A stretch of DNA of 5,063 nucleotides. Origin: Acidobacteriota bacterium (GTDB lineage: Bacteria > Acidobacteriota > Terriglobia > Terriglobales > Acidobacteriaceae). The stretch spans positions 1 through 5,063 of the forward strand of contig JAJXZK010000087.1 in the NCBI GenBank assembly GCA_021780095.1, in the 5' to 3' direction. A model generated the notes under the pieces. The model made no database searches. It was not told the DNA's origin and saw only the letters and a program-made list of their open reading frames with translations. Of the stretch, positions 1 through 5,063 are shown in pieces (position 1 is the first letter of the stretch; each line of letters begins with the position of its first letter). The translations under genes and the position numbers were made by a program.

Positions 1-398
1 GCGGCTTCGAACGGTGAACACACAATGTCTGTGGCGAGAACCGTTGCCACGGGATCGCCGCTATAAGACCTCGCAAATTCAATGGCTGCACGGCCCGGTG
101 GCAACTGCGAACCTGAAATCATGGCCGCGAACGTATCCAGTACGTGAAGCTTGGCCTGCTCGATCACCTCTGGGGGCAGAGCACGGATTGAGGCATCGGC
201 TATATACGAGCTCAGCCTTTGCATCATTGGACTTATTTTCGTCGCAATTGCACTCTGGCCTGAGCTTTGCCCGAGGAGTCGAGGAGCAGTGAGCATCGTC
301 CCGCCGATCAGCCACCCGCCGCGCACTAGGACCTCACGCCGTGTAATAGGAGGAGCAACAATTCTCGACCAAATGTCCGGTCTCGTTCTTATCTCCAT
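1..398 (-). CDS. MmgE/PrpD family protein with Tat signal (second copy), 3' end outside window
   Basis: This is the N-terminal 132 codons of a gene that leaves the left edge; the frame is open throughout. ATG at 398-396 is preceded by AGGA with 7-nt spacing, and an in-frame TAG at 410-408 rules out a longer start. Residues 19-27 read TRREVLVRG, a twin-arginine motif (R20, R21), followed by a hydrophobic stretch WLIGGTMLTAP, so export of the folded protein by the Tat system is predicted. From about residue 60 the sequence matches the MmgE/PrpD N-terminal domain: LPPEVIEQAKLHVLDTF at 74-90, then AAMISGS, then GDPVATVLATD at 114-124. The matching region of the first PrpD protein (IPQDVIELGKKSILDG) is clearly related but divergent. 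Known family activities include 2-methylcitrate dehydratase, cis-aconitate decarboxylase and iminodisuccinate epimerase. The active-site part is not in the window, so no activity can be chosen. It is probably the last visible gene of an operon, 71 nt after the dehydrogenase. Confidence 0.85.
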   Translation of the reverse strand, partial: MEIRTRPDIWSRIVAPPITRREVLVRGGWLIGGTMLTAPRLLGQSSGQSAIATKISPMMQRLSSYIADASIRALPPEVIEQAKLHVLDTFAAMISGSQLPPGRAAIEFARSYSGDPVATVLATDIVCSPFEA

Positions 399-405
399 GG
401 GACCA

Positions 406-410
406 TCCTA
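406..410 (-). promoter_or_regulatory. Ribosome binding site of second PrpD gene
   Basis: On the minus strand TAGGA is read at 410-406, with AGGA 7 nt before the ATG at 398. The TAG within it is in frame with the gene, which fixes the start to this ATG and keeps the whole Tat signal peptide. The gap to the dehydrogenase stop is 71 nt, which fits co-transcription with translation starting afresh. Confidence 0.7.
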
Positions 411-469
411 TTGATTACTGCCTTGGCAGTGTTTCCGGGCTTACCCATCCGTGCCAAACGTTCTGGAAG

Positions 470-1540
470 TTATCCGTTTGTCGAGCCTGCCTGCGAGGCT
501 ATTGCTTCTCCCACCTCCCGCGTGGTTGCCGTTCCGCCGAGATCCAGGGTTCGTGGCCCACCATTTGCGAGCAATGCAGTAAAGGCTCGCACGACGGCGC
601 TCGCAGCCTCAGGTTGATTCAGGTGGTCAAGCATCATTGCGCCGGACCAGATTTGAGCGATTGGATTAGCGATTCCCTTGCCTGCGATGTCAGGAGCAGA
701 GCCATGAACAGGTTCAAACATCGATGGATACTCTCGTTCAGGATTCAGATTAGCCGAAGGAGCAAGTCCCATCGACCCAACCACGGCGGCGCCCAGATCA
801 GAGAGAATATCTCCAAACAGGTTCGAGCCCACAACGACGTCAAACCAGTCAGGATGACGAACAAAGTGCGCCGCAAGAATGTCGATATGATACTGGTCGG
901 CTTTGCAATCCGGGAATTGCTTTCCAATTGCCGCAAAGCGATCGTCCCAAAGAGGCATACTGTAGATAATGCCATTCGATTTGGTTGCTGAGGTGACGTG
1001 GCGCTTTCTCTTCTGCGCCAACTCAAAGGCGTAGCGCATCACTCGATCGCAGCCCCGGCGCGTAAATACAGCATCCTGAATCACAACCTCGTCGTCAGTG
1101 TCGCGATAAATGCGACCGCCTATTTCCGAGTATTCGCCTTCGTTATTCTCACGCACGATGCAGAAATCGATTTCGCCCGCAGTACGATCCTTGACAGGCG
1201 TATAGACGCCTTCCAACAAGCGAACGGGCCGTAGGTTTACGTACTGGCGAAATGCTCTACGGATTGGAATCAGCAGTCCCCATAGGGAAATATGATCGGG
1301 GACACCCGGGTAGCCGACCGCACCAAGAAAGATAGAATCAAAGGTTCTCAACTGATCCAACCCGTCCGTCGCCATCATGCGTCCTGTCTTGGCAAAGGCC
1401 TCACAGCTCCAGTCGAAGTGTGTCCACGAAAACTGCAAATCAAATCTGCGCCCGATCGCCTCAAGCACGCGCAGACCCTCAGGAACTACCTCGCGACCGA
1501 TGCCGTCGCCTTCAATCACAGCAATGTTGAAATGCTTCAT
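470..1540 (-). CDS. dmlA: D-malate/tartrate dehydrogenase (DmlA/TtuC type, isocitrate/isopropylmalate dehydrogenase family)
   Basis: This is a complete 356-residue cytoplasmic enzyme of the family's normal length, expected to catalyse NAD- and divalent-metal-dependent oxidative decarboxylation of D-malate (to pyruvate and CO2) or oxidation of tartrate. Visible landmarks, numbered from the ATG, are GDGIG at 11-15, IPIRRAFRQYVNLRP at 91-105 with substrate-carboxylate arginines, RENNEGEYS at 130-138 with catalytic Tyr137, TKSNG with catalytic Lys187, HID with Asp220, and SNLFGDILSDLG with metal ligands Asp244 and Asp248. HGSAPDIAGKGIANP at 279-293 is the adenine/NAD site, and its Asp284 points to NAD rather than NADP. 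The motifs LWG..IPIRR.F.QYVNLRP, NLNPER and EPVHGSAPDI separate it from leuB and resemble E. coli DmlA and Pseudomonas tartrate dehydrogenase. All catalytic positions are present. ATG 1540 is preferred over GTG 1546 because AAAGG lies 5 nt before it. Choosing between D-malate, tartrate and 3-alkylmalate from sequence alone is not safe. The gene sits 31 nt after the first PrpD gene. Confidence 0.93.
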   Translation of the reverse strand: MKHFNIAVIEGDGIGREVVPEGLRVLEAIGRRFDLQFSWTHFDWSCEAFAKTGRMMATDGLDQLRTFDSIFLGAVGYPGVPDHISLWGLLIPIRRAFRQYVNLRPVRLLEGVYTPVKDRTAGEIDFCIVRENNEGEYSEIGGRIYRDTDDEVVIQDAVFTRRGCDRVMRYAFELAQKRKRHVTSATKSNGIIYSMPLWDDRFAAIGKQFPDCKADQYHIDILAAHFVRHPDWFDVVVGSNLFGDILSDLGAAVVGSMGLAPSANLNPEREYPSMFEPVHGSAPDIAGKGIANPIAQIWSGAMMLDHLNQPEAASAVVRAFTALLANGGPRTLDLGGTATTREVGEAIASQAGSTNG

Positions 1541-1543
1541 GGA

Positions 1544-1550
1544 CACCTTT
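1544..1550 (-). promoter_or_regulatory. Ribosome binding site deciding the dehydrogenase start
   Basis: The minus strand reads AAAGGTG at 1550-1544. AAAGG ends 5 nt before ATG at 1540. The alternative GTG at 1546-1544 lies inside this element and has no purine-rich site of its own upstream, so ATG is the likely start. The whole gap after the PrpD stop is only 31 nt, so the two genes are probably on one mRNA. Confidence 0.65.
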
Positions 1551-1571
1551 AGCCTGCACGTTGAAAAGAAG

Positions 1572-3086
1572 CTATAGGGAGATGAAAGGGATCAGCTTCC
1601 TCATATCATCGGCATCTTCAAGAGACTTGACAAAGCTCACAATTGAAACTGCCTTGTCTTCTGGCCAGTTAGCATAATCGGCGCACTGCCGAAACTTATC
1701 GGCCACTTCTTCATAACTCATTGGATTGGCCGGGCTGCCCTTACCGAAATCTGCCCTCCCGCTAATGGTCTTCCCGTCCTTCAAATAGATATTGATGATT
1801 GTTGTCATCTTGTCGTATCCTGCCGCTTCCGCCTCTGGATCCGTGTAGAAATGAACGCGCTTGATCATCTCCTGCACCACAGGCTCATTGACGGCCGTAT
1901 CGGTAAATTCGCCTAAACCTGCTTTGCCATGGACCAACAGGACCGCCATGCAGTATTCCATGCTGAACTTGGCCTCTAAACCTGTTGTCGGATGGTGGCG
2001 ATACAGAGCGTTCAAATTATTGTGATTGGTGCCGACGGTGACTTTTTCAACATCATCCGCACGAATCTTGTTCTTGCGGATCAGCGCCTGCAGCTCGGTC
2101 ATGCCGGGATGCGTGAGAGAGCCGGATGGAAATGGCTTGATCGATACGCCGGGGTTAGCCATTGTCCATGGTTTCCCAAGCTCGTTCATATAAATTTCAG
2201 GGTTATATCCGCCACCATAGGCATGAAAGAACCCTCTCAATGCCTCCAGAATGTCCTCCGCTGCACTCCAGCCCAATTGTGAAAGATCAGCCGCCACAAC
2301 GCCGCTCTCGGTTGCATGACCAGCCTGAAATGGTTTCGTCATCGTACCGAAATTTTCCCGCAAGCCGGCGGAATTGCTGGCCGCGATTCCAAATGCTCTC
2401 GTAATGGCAGTTGCATCAAACTTGCGCAATTTGGCTAGCCCCGCGGTACTGCCGAATACGCCGCAGGTCCCCGTAGAATGAAACCCATCCTCGTACGAGC
2501 GCGGAGAGATCGCTTCCGCGATCTTGCATTCAATCTCCACCCCCAAGTGGTAGGCAAGCATAAAGTCTTTCCCTGAGGTCTGAGTCATCTGCGCCGCGCC
2601 AAGCACCGCCGGAAGAACCGGCACTGTCGGATGAACCAGCAATCCGTAGACGCGATCCTTCTGCACCGCCAATTGCGTGTCGTCGAAATCGTCCGCATGA
2701 ATGGCTACTCCATTCGCGAAGGCCGCAAACCTGAGAGGATACTTCTTCGAGGTGCCGATCAGTACGGCATCCTCCCTGGTGCATCCCAACGACGCGACGT
2801 ACTGCTCTACCAGCGGAGCCGTCCGAGCTTTTGAACCGGCCAATGCCAGTCCCAAACCATCCAGAATCGATTTCTTCCCCAGTTCTATTACATCCTGCGG
2901 AATGTCTGCGAATTGAGTGTTGACGATAAACTCCGCCGTATACTTCGTGAGCCCCTGAACATCCGGAAAATGAGGGGCGCACGACGATAGCGAATCCCCC
3001 AGCCCAAATACCCGACGCGGCGAAGCAATGACTCCCATGAAAGATCCCAACCCTGCAGACGCCCTGAGAAAGTCACGTCTGATCAT
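1572..3086 (-). CDS. MmgE/PrpD family protein with Tat signal (first copy)
   Basis: This is a complete 504-residue protein. The start is ATG at 3086, with AAAGGA 10 nt upstream; the next gene follows 31 nt after the TAG stop. Residues 2-9, IRRDFLRA, are a twin-arginine motif (R3, R4) followed by a short hydrophobic stretch (ASAGLGSFMGVIAS), so Tat export to the periplasm is predicted. The rest is a full MmgE/PrpD fold: an all-alpha domain starting at IPQDVIELGKKSILDG (62-77), the substrate-pocket motif HADDFDDT (130-137), HPTVPVLPA (152-160), GFHSTGTCG (201-209), GTMTKPFQAGHA (247-258), KPFPSGSLTHPG (317-328) and AKFSMEYCMA (372-381). Known family enzymes dehydrate 2-methylcitrate, decarboxylate cis-aconitate or epimerise iminodisuccinate, all small polycarboxylates, without a cofactor. 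Compared with typical members the loop between FDDT and HP is about 8 residues longer and the usual His after FDDT is Gln138, so substrate preference may differ. Family assignment is sure; the reaction is unknown. Confidence 0.93.
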   Translation of the reverse strand: MIRRDFLRASAGLGSFMGVIASPRRVFGLGDSLSSCAPHFPDVQGLTKYTAEFIVNTQFADIPQDVIELGKKSILDGLGLALAGSKARTAPLVEQYVASLGCTREDAVLIGTSKKYPLRFAAFANGVAIHADDFDDTQLAVQKDRVYGLLVHPTVPVLPAVLGAAQMTQTSGKDFMLAYHLGVEIECKIAEAISPRSYEDGFHSTGTCGVFGSTAGLAKLRKFDATAITRAFGIAASNSAGLRENFGTMTKPFQAGHATESGVVAADLSQLGWSAAEDILEALRGFFHAYGGGYNPEIYMNELGKPWTMANPGVSIKPFPSGSLTHPGMTELQALIRKNKIRADDVEKVTVGTNHNNLNALYRHHPTTGLEAKFSMEYCMAVLLVHGKAGLGEFTDTAVNEPVVQEMIKRVHFYTDPEAEAAGYDKMTTIINIYLKDGKTISGRADFGKGSPANPMSYEEVADKFRQCADYANWPEDKAVSIVSFVKSLEDADDMRKLIPFISL

Positions 3087-3096
3087 GTTTATGATT

Positions 3097-3102
3097 TCCT
3101 TT
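3097..3102 (-). promoter_or_regulatory. Ribosome binding site of first PrpD gene
   Basis: The minus strand reads AAAGGA at 3102-3097, with 10 nt before ATG at 3086. This supports a start directly before the twin-arginine motif and argues against an upstream in-frame ATG at 3233, which would bury the Tat signal 50 residues inside the protein and lies within the hairpin. Confidence 0.75.
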
Positions 3103-3227
3103 CTATGTTCGAATATCTGCTTTGCTGTTCGGAAGCATGGAAGCGATACCTGCAGTGCTGCGGCATCGCCTGACATTGCATTCCCGGCCTGTATCTTTGG
3201 CTCTGCTGATCGCAAATGCCGTGCGAA

Positions 3228-3265
3228 TCCCATCGGAGAGGAGCCCGAGTTCTTCTCCGATGGGA
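3228..3265 (-). terminator. Stem-loop after the TonB receptor gene (perfect 12-bp inverted repeat)
   Basis: TCCCATCGGAGA at 3228-3239 is repeated as its exact reverse complement TCTCCGATGGGA at 3254-3265, with a 14-nt loop. The transcript of the receptor enters the stem 6 nt after its TAA stop. No clean U-run follows on the minus strand (the next bases read UUCGCACGGCAUUU), so it is not a textbook intrinsic terminator. It could be a weak terminator, a 3' stabilising hairpin, or an attenuator that lowers read-through into the PrpD operon. The rest of the 3087-3271 gap holds the PrpD ribosome binding site; no convincing -35/-10 pair was recognised there. Confidence 0.6.
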
Positions 3266-3271
3266 CTCACA

Positions 3272-5063
3272 TTAAAAGGTCAGCTTGGCTCCAAACTGGA
3301 TCTGCCGTGAGGTTGTTGCAGTTTGATCGATCTGCCCTGCTCCGCTGACGCCCAACGTGTAATTGTCAACAGGAGCCTGAAGATTGGTGTGGTTGAGGAC
3401 GTTGAAGAATTCGGCACGGAATTGTGCATGGAGCCACTCGCGAGGCTGAATATTCTTGAACATGGAAAGATCAACATTCACCATCTTGGGCCCCGTGAGC
3501 GAATTGCGTCCATTGTTTCCCAATACCAGCCCGCCGTTCGTAATCGGAGCTGGAACAAAGCAGGACGTGTTCACGTAGTTGATTCCGCCGTGAATCGGGT
3601 TGCATCCTTGAACGCGGTTCGGATAGTCATATCCCGCATCCGTGTAGTTCTGTCCGAGGACATCTCCTGCCAGGACCAGAGTGAACGGAACCCCGCTGCT
3701 GGCGCTCACAATCGCTCCTGTCTGCCAGCCGCCTAGGATCGCCTCTGCCGGTTTCCCCCAATGGGCACTGGGTAGATTCCAGATATAGTTGGCTGAAAAT
3801 AGTTGCCGCAGATCGTAGTCGCAGGGGCCCTGGCGATGCGCTTTGTCAAAGAACATGAGAGACGTAATCGAGTTAAGGAAAGGATCTCCAAGTGATGACC
3901 CGGATCCCATGTCTCTGCAGGAGCTGTAGGTGTACGACACCTGCGCTTGGAAGGACTTGATATCGTGAGTTTTCACCTGGGTCTGGAGTCCTTGATAACT
4001 GGCCCCGTCATCGAAGAAGATGGCGCGGATAAATCCAACGTTGGGATTCGCGACAGCGTCCGCTACCGGAGCACAGGGATTGTTGCCTAAGGGTGCGCAC
4101 GGCCACGTATACACACCGTTGACTTTTTGCGGAACAACCTGGTTGCTGTCATCCGCCGTGAAGGGTGCGTGCAATGTACGCGACCCTACATATCCTACAA
4201 ATAGTCCCAGGTGCTGGGTCAGTGTCTGCTCCACATTTAGATTCCAGTTGGTGGCGAAGGAGCGCTTGGGATTGCGATCGATATACCGCACGCCGTTGGT
4301 GTTCCCGAACTCCACGGTCGAAGGTATCACCGGGAATGCGCCTTGTGGCAAAGGATCGCGCGCACTGCCTACGCTCGTCGAAAGCGAGAAAGGCAGCGAG
4401 ACGGCATTGCCGATCTCAAACACATACGGGAGCGGCAGCAGGTCAAAAATACCGATGCCCCCACGCAGCGCAGTCCTCCCATTTCCGAATACATCCCACG
4501 CAAATCCAAGGCGAGGATCGAAGTTCTTCGTGGTGGGATTTGTTTGAAACTCATGGCTAACCGGCGATGGAGCTGTCGATGTGAAGAAATTTGTTAAGAG
4601 CTGAAAGTTATTGGATGCTTCAGTGGGATTGGTAAGCATCTCGTAGCGCAGACCCAGGTTCAGCGTCAGTCTCGTGTTAATACGCCAGTCGTCCTGCGCA
4701 TAAACCCCAAACAGGTTGTCGCGATATCGAACCGGCTTTCGTACGAGCGGGCTAAGTACCAGGGCTTTCTCGGGCTGGTCTGTCAAGAAGTTCTCCAGAC
4801 CTGATACGCCCGGCGCAGCAGGAAGTGAGGTAAAGACAAACTCGCCGTTGGCCAGCGTCTCTGACTGGGTATTCAGGTCAAGACGCTCATAAGCAAAGCC
4901 GAACTTCAGCGAATGATTCCCCGTAACGTGGAAGAAGTCGTCGTTAATCTGAAAGGAGTTGTAGTTGTGCGTCCAAAATGAAATGTAGCCCAGGCCGCCG
5001 GCATTTGTTAACCCGTCGACAACCATCTCCGAGGCAGGCAGCTTCTCCGGCGAGCACACCGTG
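3272..5063 (-). CDS. TonB-dependent outer-membrane receptor, Oar-like acidobacterial type (C-terminal part)
   Basis: About 596 codons of an open frame enter from the right edge and end at TAA 3274-3272. The true start is outside the window; the GTG at 5059 is only an internal valine codon. Numbered from that codon, the visible part is the beta-barrel: alternating strands such as NLFGVYAQDDWRI (115-127) and RLTLNLGLRYE (130-140), NFDPRLGFAWDVFG (179-192), GRNSLTGP (517-524), QFRAEFFNVLNHTNL (546-560) and the end IQFGAKLTF, with a terminal Phe as needed for outer-membrane insertion. Such receptors are usually about 1,000-1,200 residues, with an N-terminal carboxypeptidase-regulatory-like domain and a plug, both missing here because of the window edge. 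Six cysteines lie in three close pairs in likely extracellular loops. The family imports or binds large or scarce ligands using TonB energy; many acidobacterial members are annotated without known substrate. Its position upstream of organic-acid genes hints at a polycarboxylate or its metal complex, but this is inference. Confidence 0.9.
   Translation of the reverse strand, partial: TVCSPEKLPASEMVVDGLTNAGGLGYISFWTHNYNSFQINDDFFHVTGNHSLKFGFAYERLDLNTQSETLANGEFVFTSLPAAPGVSGLENFLTDQPEKALVLSPLVRKPVRYRDNLFGVYAQDDWRINTRLTLNLGLRYEMLTNPTEASNNFQLLTNFFTSTAPSPVSHEFQTNPTTKNFDPRLGFAWDVFGNGRTALRGGIGIFDLLPLPYVFEIGNAVSLPFSLSTSVGSARDPLPQGAFPVIPSTVEFGNTNGVRYIDRNPKRSFATNWNLNVEQTLTQHLGLFVGYVGSRTLHAPFTADDSNQVVPQKVNGVYTWPCAPLGNNPCAPVADAVANPNVGFIRAIFFDDGASYQGLQTQVKTHDIKSFQAQVSYTYSSCRDMGSGSSLGDPFLNSITSLMFFDKAHRQGPCDYDLRQLFSANYIWNLPSAHWGKPAEAILGGWQTGAIVSASSGVPFTLVLAGDVLGQNYTDAGYDYPNRVQGCNPIHGGINYVNTSCFVPAPITNGGLVLGNNGRNSLTGPKMVNVDLSMFKNIQPREWLHAQFRAEFFNVLNHTNLQAPVDNYTLGVSGAGQIDQTATTSRQIQFGAKLTF

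Noticed and set aside
79..315. 78-codon minus-strand frame (MADRRDDAHCSS...)
   Set aside because: It is a shifted frame within the second PrpD gene, whose own frame gives a clear family match; this one is Cys/Arg-rich and matches nothing.
417..430. Short palindrome ACTGCC-TT-GGCAGT in the gap before the second PrpD gene
   Set aside because: Only 5-6 bp arms with almost no loop and no U-run; too small to call a terminator or an operator without comparative evidence.
1541..1546. GTG start at 1546 for the dehydrogenase
   Set aside because: The GTG overlaps the AAAGG element that serves ATG 1540, and nothing suitable lies upstream of it. The difference is only two residues.
2978..2985. Lipobox-like LSSC around residues 33-36 of the first PrpD protein, suggesting a Tat lipoprotein
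   Set aside because: The cysteine is separated from the hydrophobic stretch by a polar, charged segment (SPRRVFGLGDS), which is not how lipoprotein signals are built.
3103..3227. Possible promoter for the PrpD operon in the gap
   Set aside because: A TTGCGA hexamer is present on the minus strand, but no matching -10 box at 16-18 nt spacing was found.
3087..3233. In-frame N-terminal extension of the first PrpD protein from an ATG at 3233
   Set aside because: It would bury the twin-arginine motif at residue 52, the start lies inside the hairpin, and the ATG at 3086 has a good ribosome binding site.
4020..4560. Plus-strand open frames of 131-175 codons inside the receptor gene
   Set aside because: They lie opposite the well-supported beta-barrel coding frame and their translations show no recognisable domain; they are antisense shadows.

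Overview
The window is a compact stretch of four genes, all on the minus strand, so transcription runs from right to left. It probably comes from a member of the Acidobacteriota (Terriglobia/Solibacter-like). This placement is inferred from the style of the large outer-membrane receptor (GRNSLTGP, QFRAEFFNVLNHTN and a terminal Phe after IQFGAKL), from the moderate GC content, and from the exported MmgE/PrpD proteins. No RNA gene, CRISPR array, insertion sequence or phage gene was seen.

Layout in transcription order: (1) 5063-3272, the C-terminal part of an Oar-like TonB-dependent outer-membrane receptor that enters from the right edge; (2) a 185-nt gap that begins with a perfect 12-bp inverted repeat just after the receptor stop; (3) 3086-1572, a complete 504-residue MmgE/PrpD-family protein with a twin-arginine signal peptide and a strong ribosome binding site; (4) after 31 nt, 1540-470, a complete NAD-dependent D-malate/tartrate dehydrogenase of the DmlA/TtuC type; (5) after 71 nt, 398-1, the first 132 residues of a second Tat-signalled MmgE/PrpD protein that leaves through the left edge. 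This last gene has no stop in the window and is easily missed, but its ribosome binding site, start, Tat motif and family N-terminus are all readable.

Genes 3 to 5 look like one operon: same strand, short gaps, and each with its own ribosome binding site. The receptor may be a separate transcription unit, because the hairpin lies between it and the rest. The best functional reading is a catabolic cassette for a hydroxylated or unsaturated di- or tricarboxylic acid. The receptor may bring in the substrate or a metal complex of it. Two PrpD-fold enzymes, apparently in the periplasm, would dehydrate, hydrate, decarboxylate or epimerise it. The cytoplasmic dehydrogenase would oxidise a D-malate- or tartrate-like product to a keto acid and CO2. 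The substrate and the inner-membrane transporter cannot be seen here, so the pathway is inference; the gene families themselves are well supported.
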